Shown one piece after another: positions 1 to 9,100 of a stretch of 45,077 bases of DNA. A program made the translations under genes and the position numbers. Numbering within the stretch: the stretch's first letter is position 1; every line of letters begins with the position of its first letter. This DNA is from UBA5009 sp038043185. Lineage in GTDB: Bacteria > Bdellovibrionota > Bdellovibrionia > Bdellovibrionales > Bdellovibrionaceae. The stretch is taken from the NCBI GenBank assembly GCA_038043185.1, contig JBBTCO010000031.1:1-45077 (forward strand). The letters are read 5' to 3'. The notes beneath the pieces were generated by a model. That model was not told the origin of the DNA. It made no database searches and saw nothing but the letters and a program-made list of their open reading frames with translations.

Positions 1-160
1 GCCCTTTCCATGGTGCTCGTCCCACGACTTTAAGAACAACCCCTTGATGCAGTCCCATTTCATGAAGTCGTTCGCAGACAGCATGATCGCCAGAGAATCC
101 AATGATCTCTCCCTCTAGCTTTCCAAGCTCAGATGCTAAATTATGAAGACTTCCCTGCAT
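1..160 (-). CDS. feoA: FeoA-type ferrous iron transport protein, 5' part only
   Basis: Reading the minus strand from the ATG at 158-160 gives an open frame to the window edge. It begins MQGSLHNLASELGKLEGE and continues with a glycine-rich stretch, then CERLHEMGL and VVGRAPWKG. The pattern (xGFxGxxxxxxRLxEMGLxxGxxxxVxxxAP) is typical of the small SH3-like FeoA domain that assists the FeoB Fe(II) transporter at the inner membrane. The 3' end, and any feoB, lie outside the window. No clear Shine-Dalgarno precedes this ATG. An in-frame TTG lies further upstream, so the start is uncertain. I saw no Fur box in the 83 bases before the next gene. Confidence 0.75.
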   Translation of the reverse strand, partial: MQGSLHNLASELGKLEGEIIGFSGDHAVCERLHEMGLHQGVVLKVVGRAPWKG

Positions 161-243
161 TTTTAAAGAATAGGCTAGCAATAGGACAAGCGCTACACCG
201 AACTATGATCCCACGCGTATTGAATACTACCTGAGAACACCAG

Positions 244-732
244 TTACTCCCCCGCAACAGTCGTCGCCCCCTGCCCCCGAGTTTCCTCAACGGTCACCTG
301 TACCTGTCTCACCTTAAATTTCTTAAACTTCTCTAAAAAATCTTGAGCTAAAATGCGCGATAATTGTTCCACAGAAGTGTTTGTGATGGGTAGCAGCAAA
401 ACTTCATTCTTCGGGAAAACATAGTATCGGTCACGAAAATTAACCTGCAGGGAATTATCGACGACCTTAAACTTCATATCGGGATGTTTCTCAGGCAAAA
501 GAACGATTTCGTCCCAAGTATCTAATCTGGTTTTAATGATTTTTTTAAATTCATTAAAATCAATAAAATATCCTTGAGCAGCCAAATCCTCTTCGGGCGG
601 GATAGTAATATCCACTTTGACCTGATAATTATGACCATGCAGGCGCTCGGCGCTGTGTTCGTTAAAAATCAAAAAGTGGCCGGCGGAAAACTTAAAATTT
701 TCTTTGGCTAACAGAAGAGTGGTTGTCTTCAT
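244..732 (-). CDS. 6-pyruvoyl tetrahydropterin synthase / QueD family paralogue lacking the catalytic Cys
   Basis: 162 residues with the T-fold PTPS/QueD layout. The three zinc-ligand histidines are visible: H19 in FSAGHF, and H32 and H34 in RLHGHN. The C-terminal Glu motif (VTVEETRG) is also present. At the position of the QueD catalytic cysteine (CxxxHGH) there is Ala28, and the usual Asp-His pair reads Asp-Glu (TWDEIV). Zinc binding is therefore likely, but standard 6-carboxytetrahydropterin synthesis is doubtful. It is divergent from a second paralogue with only 29 bases between starts, so their promoters must overlap the opposing genes. Its Shine-Dalgarno (AAAGGA) is about 7 bases before ATG. 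It could be a pterin-binding enzyme of altered specificity or a partner subunit. Confidence 0.8.
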   Translation of the reverse strand: MKTTTLLLAKENFKFSAGHFLIFNEHSAERLHGHNYQVKVDITIPPEEDLAAQGYFIDFNEFKKIIKTRLDTWDEIVLLPEKHPDMKFKVVDNSLQVNFRDRYYVFPKNEVLLLPITNTSVEQLSRILAQDFLEKFKKFKVRQVQVTVEETRGQGATTVAGE

Positions 733-761
733 TTATCGTCCTTTGCTAGGATCTACATATT

Positions 762-1121
762 ATGAAAATAGAGTTAAAACAGCAATTTCAAATTGAATCG
801 GCCCGTTTTCTTCCTCATTTGGATAAAAATCATCCTTGCTCCCGAACGCATGGCCATAGTTTTGTGATTTGGTTGACCCTTCAGGGCCCACTTCAGATGC
901 CACAAGGGTGGCTGATTGATTACAATGAGATCCAAATCAAAATGAAACCTATCTTAGAACAAATCGACCACCGTTTGCTGAATGAAGTCCCAGGCTTGGA
1001 AAACCCAACGACCGAGAACCTTTGCATTTGGCTTTACCAAAAAGCACAAAAAGTTCTGCCGCAAGTGACTCGTATAAGCATTCGGGAAACCTCATCTTCA
1101 GAGTGCAATTACCCAACTTAA
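762..1121 (+). CDS. queD: QueD-like 6-carboxy-5,6,7,8-tetrahydropterin synthase
   Basis: 119 residues, the usual QueD length (E. coli about 120). QueD makes CPH4 from dihydroneopterin triphosphate in queuosine biosynthesis. Visible motifs are the CxxxHGH element (C26, H30, H32), the Asp-His pair in EQIDHRLLNE, GLENPTTENL, and the terminal Glu motif ETSSSECNY. One departure stands out: where E. coli has the first zinc ligand (AAHRLPH), this protein has SARFLPH, so the His is Arg15. A Shine-Dalgarno-like AGGA lies about 10 bases before ATG. queG, for the last reduction of queuosine synthesis, is elsewhere in the window. Family assignment is firm; activity is less certain because of R15. Confidence 0.82.
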   Translation: MKIELKQQFQIESARFLPHLDKNHPCSRTHGHSFVIWLTLQGPLQMPQGWLIDYNEIQIKMKPILEQIDHRLLNEVPGLENPTTENLCIWLYQKAQKVLPQVTRISIRETSSSECNYPT

Positions 1122-1197
1122 AGCGTCAACTTCCCAATTTCCTTGTCCACTAAATTGAATCGATGTCTAATCCTTCGAACTGTCTGAGGGGGAAATC

Positions 1198-2670
1198 ATG
1201 AGAAAAATTTATATAGGCCTATTATTTACAGTTATCACATCGGCTGCAATATTAACTACAGCTGGACCAAGCTGGCTGCGCTTAGAGGGCGCCGAAAAGA
1301 ATAAATTTCGTTACATGATGGAAGCTCCGGTAAATAGTCCTTACGAAATGGCTCGCTATGTGGGCTGGTTAAAACAAAATAATTTCGATGTGGCCGGTTA
1401 CAGCTGGAGAGACAAAAAAATTGAAGTTATTACGGATGATGAAGGCATAAAAAAATTAGAGCTCGCTAAAATTCGTGGTAAAATTATTCAGTCTAGTAAT
1501 TCGAAGTCGGCACCAATTGATCCCCGTTATTTAAATCCAGCAAAGGTTGAGGCTAAGTTAAAGGCGCTTAATGCGCAATTTCCCAATCTGACTCACCTCG
1601 AACAAATTGGTACTTCCAATCAGGGACGAGCAATTTGGGCTTTGTTAATTTCAAACACCCCGGATATCAAATCAGCGGAATATTACCAAAAACCTTCCAT
1701 CATTTTTGACGGAATGCACCACGCCCGCGAAATCATGACTCCTGAAGTGGTCATGGATGTGGCTGATGTGCTTTTAAATCAACAAACTCGTAGCGACGCC
1801 CGCTGGTCTCAGCTTATGAACAATTGGAATATTTGGATTGTTCCCATGCTGAATGTTGATGGAAACAACATTGTTTGGACTCAAGATGCTTGGTGGAGGA
1901 AAAACGCCAGAGCCGAAAATGGTCGAACCTTTGGCGTCGATATTAACAGAAATTATGATTTTAAATGGCAAGCCTGCAATGGCTCATCAGGATCAACTTC
2001 AAGCGATACTTACCGTGGTCCCGCAGCCGCGAGTGAGCCAGAAACTCAGGCCTTATCCAACCTTGCTCAAAAAGTCGTTCCAACGGGTTCACTCAGCTAT
2101 CACTCTTACAGTGAGTTAGTTATCTATCCATATGGATGCAGTGGTGTATTTACTGGCGAAAACGCCCTCTTAGCTAAAATTGGTGGCGAGCTCGCACAAC
2201 TTTTACCAAGCGATTCTCGAGGTGGCACCTATACCCCTGGAACAGCCTGGCAGCTGCTTTATTCTGTAGATGGTGATTCTTCCAGTTACATGTTTGGCGA
2301 ATTCGGTGCTGTTTCATTTACATTTGAAGTGAATCAAGAATTTCAACCAAGTTATGATTTGCGTGAACCAACTTTGATTAAACATCGAAAAGCTTGGGCT
2401 TACTATATCAACCGACTCAATCAGAATTTACTTTCTTTAAAAGTCATCGATGGAAAAACCGGGCAACCGGCACAAGCGCAAATCCGCATTGCCAATATTA
2501 TTCTGAGCCAAGGTGAAAAACCTTATCGGACAAACATTGGTGGCAATTACTTTAAAGTTTTGGATCCAGGAAAGTACACTTTTGGAGTCGTACTTAAAGA
2601 CGGTCGAAAAACTCAATTTGATATTGAGATGAAGGGCGCTCCTCTTCAACATGTCATTACAATAAATTAA
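1198..2670 (+). CDS. Secreted M14 zinc carboxypeptidase
   Basis: 490 residues: an N-terminal hydrophobic export signal (about 1-23), a pro-region to about residue 105, an M14 peptidase domain (about 110-405), and a C-terminal carboxypeptidase-regulatory-like beta-sandwich (about 410-490). Zinc ligands H175 and E178 sit in MHHAREIMTPE and the third is H302 in SYHSYSE. Substrate-carboxylate residues appear as INRNYDF (R251), and the general base as E377 in FTFEVNQEF. The family removes C-terminal residues from peptides, and export suggests digestion of external or prey protein. A strong Shine-Dalgarno (GAGGGGGAAATC) precedes ATG. It is a stand-alone gene ending in a hairpin shared with the convergent psd. 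Confidence 0.9.
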   Translation: MRKIYIGLLFTVITSAAILTTAGPSWLRLEGAEKNKFRYMMEAPVNSPYEMARYVGWLKQNNFDVAGYSWRDKKIEVITDDEGIKKLELAKIRGKIIQSSNSKSAPIDPRYLNPAKVEAKLKALNAQFPNLTHLEQIGTSNQGRAIWALLISNTPDIKSAEYYQKPSIIFDGMHHAREIMTPEVVMDVADVLLNQQTRSDARWSQLMNNWNIWIVPMLNVDGNNIVWTQDAWWRKNARAENGRTFGVDINRNYDFKWQACNGSSGSTSSDTYRGPAAASEPETQALSNLAQKVVPTGSLSYHSYSELVIYPYGCSGVFTGENALLAKIGGELAQLLPSDSRGGTYTPGTAWQLLYSVDGDSSSYMFGEFGAVSFTFEVNQEFQPSYDLREPTLIKHRKAWAYYINRLNQNLLSLKVIDGKTGQPAQAQIRIANIILSQGEKPYRTNIGGNYFKVLDPGKYTFGVVLKDGRKTQFDIEMKGAPLQHVITIN

Positions 2671-2676
2671 AGTGGC

Positions 2677-2701
2677 AAGAGCTAGCCACTGGCTAGCTCT
2701 T
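2677..2701. terminator. Hairpin between convergent M14 peptidase and psd genes
   Basis: A perfect 11-bp stem (AAGAGCTAGCC / GGCTAGCTCTT) with a 3-base loop starts 7 bases after the peptidase stop and includes the psd stop codon. On the minus strand it is followed after a few bases by a broken T-rich run, so it most likely terminates psd, possibly both genes. No clean T-tract exists on the plus side. Confidence 0.55.
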
Positions 2702-3536
2702 AAGGCAGAAGTCCTTGCCCCATTTTTACAAATCGACGATTGAATTTCATCTTTTCAATATGGTCAGCATAGACTGGCGAATATAAAACAACGACTGTGC
2801 TACCGAGGCGAAAATGGCCAAGCTCTTGGCCCTTTTTGATCTCAATTGGTGGCAAATATTTATTAGTTTTAGCTTGGCGCATTTGATTTGTCTTAATTGT
2901 AGTATCAAAATTTAAAACAATTGATCCCACATTCATAGCTCCCACAAAAACAAGCCCCACGGGCCCTTCTGCGCTTGCGATTTCGACATAGACTCTTTCG
3001 TTCTTACAATAAAGAGATTCAATATTTCTTTGACCCCATGGATTTACCGGCCACAGATCCCCTTCAGTGTAAATTGCGTGCGTGATCATTCCATCAACTG
3101 GCGAATGCACACGATGATAATCCGTTGGACACAAGTAGTAAGTTAGATAATAGCCATCTTCGAATCGTTCAAGAATGTAAGGATCATGAGTTAAAACATC
3201 GATCGGATATTTTACCCCTTTAGCTTGTAAAAGCATTTTACCGTCGATCCTGCCATGTTGTAAAATTTCACTATCGCAAGGATGAATCAAATTGTGGCTG
3301 TCAATCGGTCGGGCCTCGGTCTTCAACTTTCGAGTAAAAAAATCCACCAAAGAGGGATACTCTGAAATTGGCTTTTCCGCTTCCTCAAGATTAATACCGT
3401 AGATAAAAGCAAATATTCCATTAAATAGACCATTCAAACCGAATGGCCAGTGAATATTTGCAAAGTCGCCGGCTAAACGACTCAATAAACGCCGCGGAAG
3501 ATAATGTGCGATAAAACTCATGGGTAATTTTTCCAT
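2700..3536 (-). CDS. psd: Phosphatidylserine decarboxylase proenzyme
   Basis: 278 residues. It decarboxylates phosphatidylserine to phosphatidylethanolamine at the inner membrane after self-cleavage to a pyruvoyl enzyme. The autocleavage motif is FRLGSTVVVLY near the C-terminus, with Ser of LGST becoming the pyruvoyl group. The DHRVHSPVDG region supplies the conserved His and Asp. The N-terminus FIAHYLPRRLLSRLAG is typical. The start may be at 3536 (MEKLP) or at the internal ATG at 3521 (MSFIAHY), which has GGAA about 10 bases upstream. Neither ribosome site is strong. It is divergent from the FAD oxidoreductase gene. Confidence 0.92.
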   Translation of the reverse strand: MEKLPMSFIAHYLPRRLLSRLAGDFANIHWPFGLNGLFNGIFAFIYGINLEEAEKPISEYPSLVDFFTRKLKTEARPIDSHNLIHPCDSEILQHGRIDGKMLLQAKGVKYPIDVLTHDPYILERFEDGYYLTYYLCPTDYHRVHSPVDGMITHAIYTEGDLWPVNPWGQRNIESLYCKNERVYVEIASAEGPVGLVFVGAMNVGSIVLNFDTTIKTNQMRQAKTNKYLPPIEIKKGQELGHFRLGSTVVVLYSPVYADHIEKMKFNRRFVKMGQGLLP

Positions 3537-3585
3537 AAAACTTCTAGGACTGTCACCGAAATTTCATCTGTGTTATAAAAACAAA

Positions 3586-5151
3586 ATGTCGCGAAAAATT
3601 GAAAATTTAGAGGTTGGCCTGGATGAAGACCTGGCACAGAAATTAGCTTGGATGTATCCAGGTCATGGTCCCTATCGAGTCCTTCGGCAAAGCGTGGACG
3701 CACGAAGAAGACACTCGGCTCACTTTGTTTACAGCCTTGAAATTGCAGAGTCTGGCGAAACTTTGCAAGAAGATGAGATCAAAATAGAAAAACTCACTCA
3801 TGCAAATGGCGAAGTACCCATCATTATTGGCTCTGGTCCGGCTGGGCTTTTCGCTGCCCTTCGCCTGGTTGAAAGGGGAATCCCCTGCTTGCTTTTCGAA
3901 AGAGGCTCGGAAAGTACTGAAAGAATTAAGGGCATTAATAAATTTTGGCGATATGGAGTTTTAGATCCACGAAATAATGTTTGTTATGGCGAAGGCGGCG
4001 CCGGTCTTTATTCAGACGGCAAACTGATCACCAGAATAAAATCGCCTCACATTCCTTATGTTCTTCATCGCCTTGTCCGCTTCGGAGCGCCCGAAGAAAT
4101 TAAATATCTAGCAAATCCTCACGTTGGATCCGATCGCATTCGTCGAGTTATTCCGCGTTTGCGAGAATATCTCTTAAACAATGGTTGTAAAATTTATTTC
4201 AACACTCAAATTATGGAAATCTTAACAAAGCGAGATGGCTCACGGAATTTTATTACCGGAGTAAAAACCGAACAAGGCCAAGCTTTTCAAACTTCGCAAA
4301 TCATTTTAGCCACCGGTCATAGTGCGGAAGATATGCTCACACATTTGGATGAAATCGGCGTTAAGTTAGAAGGCAAATCTTTTGCGATGGGATTGCGTGT
4401 AGAACACCCGCAAAAATCGATCAATCAAATACAGTATCGTGATTGGGCTAATCATCCAAAACTAGGAAGCGCAAATTACAAGCTCACTCATCATGATGCA
4501 AAATCTGGAATCGGAGTTTACAGTTTTTGCATGTGTCCCGGCGGTTTTGTTCTTTCCAGCGGCACGTCTACCGATGGTCTTGTTTGTAATGGAATGAGTA
4601 ATTTCAATCGCAATTCACCATGGGCGAATGCCGCGCTGGTGGTGAGCATTGATCACGAAAAAAATTTCCCAGGCGATCTTTGGGGCGGCATGAAGTTGCG
4701 GCGAAAATTGGAAAATGATGCCTTCCTTGCCGTTCAAGAAAATGGTGGGACCAAACAACTTCCGGCTCAAAATTTAATGAACTTTTTCGAAGAAAAAAAT
4801 GGCAGCTTGCAGAAAGGATCTTCTCCATCAGGAGTTACAGCTGTTCGTTTAGATCAAATCCTTCCCGTCGAGCTAAAACAAAAACTTAAAGAAGGAATTG
4901 AGAAATTTAATATTTCAATGAAAGGATTTTTAAATCCTGAAGCACAACTTTATGGAGTTGAATCCCGCACCAGCTGCCCGATTCGCGTGGTTCGCGATGA
5001 AGACACTCTGGAAAGTGTTTCCCACGAAGGCTTGTATCCCGCGGGCGAAGGCGCCGGCTATGCTGGTGGAATTACTTCTGCCGCTTGTGATGGGGTGAAG
5101 ATTGCTGATAGGATCTTCGAAAAGATTTCTAAAGTAGTAAAAACTGTGTAA
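3586..5151 (+). CDS. NAD(P)/FAD-dependent oxidoreductase of the uncharacterised FAD-dehydrogenase (COG2509-like) family
   Basis: 521 residues from the preferred ATG. The N-terminal 75 residues precede a Rossmann FAD motif (IIIGSGPAGLFAALRL, then an acidic end LLFERG). A second conserved block YGEGGAGLYSDGKL follows, then ATGHSAEDM, CPGGFVLSS and a C-terminal FAD motif (LYPAGEGAGYAGGITSAA). This arrangement fits the large FAD-dependent dehydrogenase family found across bacteria, whose substrate is unknown. The frame opens earlier at 3520, but MSRKIENLEVGLDE at 3586 looks like the true N-terminus. No clear Shine-Dalgarno is visible. The function is inferred only to the level of flavin oxidoreductase. 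Confidence 0.82.
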   Translation: MSRKIENLEVGLDEDLAQKLAWMYPGHGPYRVLRQSVDARRRHSAHFVYSLEIAESGETLQEDEIKIEKLTHANGEVPIIIGSGPAGLFAALRLVERGIPCLLFERGSESTERIKGINKFWRYGVLDPRNNVCYGEGGAGLYSDGKLITRIKSPHIPYVLHRLVRFGAPEEIKYLANPHVGSDRIRRVIPRLREYLLNNGCKIYFNTQIMEILTKRDGSRNFITGVKTEQGQAFQTSQIILATGHSAEDMLTHLDEIGVKLEGKSFAMGLRVEHPQKSINQIQYRDWANHPKLGSANYKLTHHDAKSGIGVYSFCMCPGGFVLSSGTSTDGLVCNGMSNFNRNSPWANAALVVSIDHEKNFPGDLWGGMKLRRKLENDAFLAVQENGGTKQLPAQNLMNFFEEKNGSLQKGSSPSGVTAVRLDQILPVELKQKLKEGIEKFNISMKGFLNPEAQLYGVESRTSCPIRVVRDEDTLESVSHEGLYPAGEGAGYAGGITSAACDGVKIADRIFEKISKVVKTV

Positions 5152-5214
5152 GGGAAGTCGCACCTTCGTCGAGTCCAAGTTGCTTTGTTAATTTCAAAGC
5201 CTGACGATATATTT

Positions 5215-6144
5215 GTGCCACAAAATAGATTTATATTTTTATTATTATCAGTTTTGATTTATTTTTTTTATTGTTCGACTTCCCTTGCCCAAAACTCATG
5301 CTGGTCTGAAGTTAAAAATGCAGTCATTGAAAAAGATAAACAAAGAGATCTTCTTTATCGTCGAATTACTCATCTTTCACCAGGAATCAATGATCGCCAA
5401 GGCTCTTTATTCCTTGAAGGGCATGATCCTGCACATGCCTTGGTTTTAATTCACGGCTATCCTTCCTATCCAAGGCACTTTTCTGGCCTAGCAAAAATTC
5501 TAAACGAAAAGTATGGATACACTATATATGCACCACTCCTTTCTGGGTTGGGTGGTCCAGCAAAAGTTGGAAATAAAGTTAAATTAGAGGACTGGCGTAA
5601 AGATGTTGATGATGCTCTTACTCTGGCACGTCATTGCGCAAATAAAGTAAGCCTTGTTGGTCACTCTATGGGTGGCGGAGTTGCAATTGACACAATCTTC
5701 AATCCAATTAATTCTCAAATTGATTCTCTAATTTTAATTTCACCAATGATAAAAACACAATCCTCTTTGAGCAGAGTTCTAGCCACCATAGCGAGTACAC
5801 TTGGAATTAAAACTTTTGGAGTTATTTCAACAAACTTAGTTAAACAAGTATTTAGAGTTATTGATAATATTCAAGAGTATTGGGATCACTTGCCTCGCAA
5901 TAATATACCAACCTTTTTATCTGTAACAATGGATGATAAAATTTTAGATCCTTTCGCATCACTTAGTTTTCCAAGCAGCAAATTAAATATTGTTGACCAA
6001 CTTATTTTTCCACAAAACTCAGGCGTGGGTCATAATGAAATAATCACACCAAAAAATATATACCTTGATGAGCTTGCTGAGCGACTTGATTTGTTTCTAA
6101 AAAAATTTTTTAAAGGAAGCGACCCAGTTACTGGAGGTTTTTAG
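5215..6144 (+). CDS. Exported alpha/beta hydrolase (lysophospholipase/carboxylesterase-like)
   Basis: About 309 residues from GTG at 5215; a TTG at 5185 is also in frame. The GTG start gives a compact signal peptide (basic PQNR, hydrophobic FIFLLLSVLIYFFYC, cleavage after SLAQ). The hydrolase signature includes the oxyanion region LIHGYPSYPRHF, nucleophile Ser in LVGHSMGGG, Asp in MDDKILDPF and His in GVGHNEI, completing a Ser-Asp-His triad. It probably acts in the periplasm or outside on acyl esters; the substrate is not evident. No convincing ribosome site was found. It is convergent with icmF. Confidence 0.8.
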   Translation: MPQNRFIFLLLSVLIYFFYCSTSLAQNSCWSEVKNAVIEKDKQRDLLYRRITHLSPGINDRQGSLFLEGHDPAHALVLIHGYPSYPRHFSGLAKILNEKYGYTIYAPLLSGLGGPAKVGNKVKLEDWRKDVDDALTLARHCANKVSLVGHSMGGGVAIDTIFNPINSQIDSLILISPMIKTQSSLSRVLATIASTLGIKTFGVISTNLVKQVFRVIDNIQEYWDHLPRNNIPTFLSVTMDDKILDPFASLSFPSSKLNIVDQLIFPQNSGVGHNEIITPKNIYLDELAERLDLFLKKFFKGSDPVTGGF

Positions 6145-6170
6145 TCGAGAACGCAGAAATTTGGAATTTT
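6133..6170 (-). repeat. Relic resembling the 3' coding end of the phospholipase D gene
   Basis: On the minus strand this stretch reads in one frame as KFQISAFSTKNLQ then stop. The C-terminus of the phospholipase D gene at 24374-25822 reads FKLQSSAFSIKNLL (DNA at 24412-24449). The shared 14-base block TCGAGAACGCAGA with its flanks is too long for chance. It lies directly after the icmF stop codon and overlaps the hydrolase 3' end, so it is probably a leftover of a second phospholipase D gene. Confidence 0.45.
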
Positions 6171-6190
6171 AGGAGAACCCCAAGAACAAG

Positions 6191-9100
6191 CTAAATATTT
6201 CGGCGATACTGTCCGCCGACTTCGTAAAGCGCTTGGCTCATCTGGTACAAACTACAAACCCTTGCCGCCTTCATTAGCGCCGCAAAAATATTTTTCCCGG
6301 CCAATGCCGCCGCTTTTAAATCCTCAATAGCTTCATTCGCATTTACTGTATTCACAGTCTTCAATTCATTCAAATGAGTTAATTGTTGGTTTTTCTCTTC
6401 ATAAGAAGCTCTCGCTAATTCAATTTTTGGAGGAACATAATTCGCTTTTAATGTTTTAGGATCAATAAAAGTATTCACGCCAATCACTGGCAAAGTTCCA
6501 TCATGTTTTAATCTTTCATAATACAATGATTCCTCTTGGATTTTCGAGCGTTGGTATTGAGTCTCCATGGCGCCAAGCACTCCGCCCCGCTCGTTTATTC
6601 TCATAAATTCAGTAAGCACAGCTTCTTCAACCAAATCGGTCAGCTCTTCGAAAAAATAACTTCCTTGATTAGGATTTTCATTTTTTGTCATCCCAAATTC
6701 TTTGTTGATGATCATTTGAATGGCCATGGCTCGACGAACAGACTCTTCCGTCGGCGTGGTGATCGCTTCATCATAGGCGTTGGTATGCAAGCTGTTGCAA
6801 TTATCATAAATGGCGATCAAAGCTTGCAGAGTGGTACGAATATCATTAAATGCAATTTCTTGAGCATGCAAAGATCGACCACTGGTTTGAATATGATATT
6901 TTAATTTTTGTGAACGATCATTCGCTTTGTAGAGATCCTTCATAGCAATGGCCCAAATGCGCCTAGCCACTCTTCCTAAAACCGAATACTCTGGATCTAA
7001 ACCATTGGAAAAAAAGAAACTCAGATTCCCCGCGAACTCGTCGATACTTAAACCCCTCGAACGATAATACTCTACAAAAGTGAACCCATTCGAAAGTGTA
7101 AAGGCCAGCTGACTGATCGGATTTGCTCCGGCTTCGGCGATGTGATAGCCAGAAATACTTACAGAATAAAAATTCTTAATTTTCTTTTTTACAAAATATT
7201 CTTGAATATCACCCATCATTTTTAGAGCAAAATTAATTGAAAAAATACAAGTGTTCTGTCCTTGATCTTCTTTCAAAATATCAGCTTGCACTGTTCCCCG
7301 CACCTGTTGCAGGGTCCACTCGGACGTTTGAGTCCATTCCGTCTCGGTTAAGCGGCGACCCAGTTCTTTTTCTTTTTTCTCGATTTGATAATCAATAGCC
7401 GTGTTAAAATAAAAAGCTAAAATAATTGGTGCCGGACCATTGATTGTCATGCTTACGCTGGTATTTGGCGAACACAAATCAAAACCCGCATAGAGTTTTT
7501 TCATGTCATTCAAAGAACAAATACTAACGCCGCTTTCGCCCACCTTGCCAAAAATATCCGGGCGCAAATCAGGATCTTGTCCATACAATGTGACACTATC
7601 AAAAGCTGTTGATAAACGATGAGCTTTTTCGCCTTCGCACAAATAATGAAACCGTCGATTAGTTCTTTCCGGAGTGCCTTCGCCCGCAAACATGCGCTTG
7701 GGATCTTCATCGTCTCGTTTCAAAGGGAAAACTCCACCTGTGTATGGAAATTTTCCCGGAACATTTTCTAGTTTCAAAAATTGATAACGATCACCCCAAT
7801 CGCGAAGTTTTGGCGGCACGATTTTGCGGATTTTACTTCCGCTTAAGGATTCACTCACCAAACTTTGGCGGAATTCTTTACCACGAACATGAAAAACCAA
7901 ATCATCTTGAGCGTACTGCTCGATAAATTGATCCCAATTTTTGATATCACTGATTTCATCAGCAGTCAGATCCTGAGTGAGCTTCTCAATCATCTGTTGC
8001 ATTTGGGAGTCTGACAATTTGGTCATTTGTTGAACCGATTGCAGAGCGCCCCATTGAGAAACTTTTTCCGATTGAATTTTGACTCGTTCTTTGTACTTTC
8101 GAATGGTCGTGGCAATTTCTGCTAAATAATTTTGTCGCTCCGAAGGAATAATAATATGTTCCTCGGCAGATAAAACTGTTTTTTTGTAAGCTTCAGATAT
8201 TGGAAATTGTTTTGTTTTTTCATTCATTTGTCTCATCAACTCGAAGAATAATTTATTCAGACCGCCATCATTAAACTGATTGGCTTGAGTTAAAAAAACG
8301 GGAACTTGTGTTTTGTCATCAAATATTTTTCGAGAGCGTTTGTACTGTTTAGTTACATCCCGCAAAGCATCTTGCGCTCCCCTGCGATCGGCTTTATTCA
8401 CGGCGATTAAATCTGCAAAATCAATCATATCAATTTTTTCTAGCTGAGATTGTGCGCCAAAATCAGAAGTCATCACGTACATGGATAAATCACTGACTTC
8501 CGTAATAGCTGTATTTCCCTGACCAATTCCCGATGTTTCTGCGATGATAAAATCGAAATCAAGTTGCTTCAAAAAATTAAGAATGTCCGGCAGACTTTGC
8601 GCGATTTCACGTCCAGATCCTCGGGAAGCTACCGATCGCATAAAAACCCGCGAACGACTAAGGGAATTCATACGAATACGATCACCTAAAAGCGAACCAC
8701 CGGTTTTTCTTTTGGAAGGATCCACACAGACGACGGCAATTTTTTTATCGACAAAGGAATTTAAAAATCGTTGGACCAACTCGTCGATCAAACTTGATTT
8801 TCCTGCTCCCCCTGTTCCGGTAATGCCCAGAACCAAGGGTGTGCCCGATTTTCTTTTAAAAACATCCAGGCCTAACTTTTCAAGTGCGACTTTATTTTTT
8901 CCATTTTCGATGGACGTTAAGGCCACGCCCAGCTCAACTGAAGGAACTAAATCCTGACCAAAAAGAGAATCAAAAAACTTTCGAGAAGTCTTATGTAACA
9001 GTGGAAATTTTTTAGAATTTTCAAAAGCGACTTTCTCTAAATCAAAATCACATTCTTTAACGATGGTCTCGATCATTCCCTCGAGCCCCAATCGTCGTCC

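Noticed and set aside
733..761. preQ1 riboswitch before queD
   Set aside because: Only 29 bases separate queD from the divergent gene, with no room or pattern for the aptamer.
8544..8957. 137-residue plus-strand frame inside icmF
   Set aside because: It is opposite the GTPase domain of a strongly conserved gene, with no ribosome site. It is a shadow frame.
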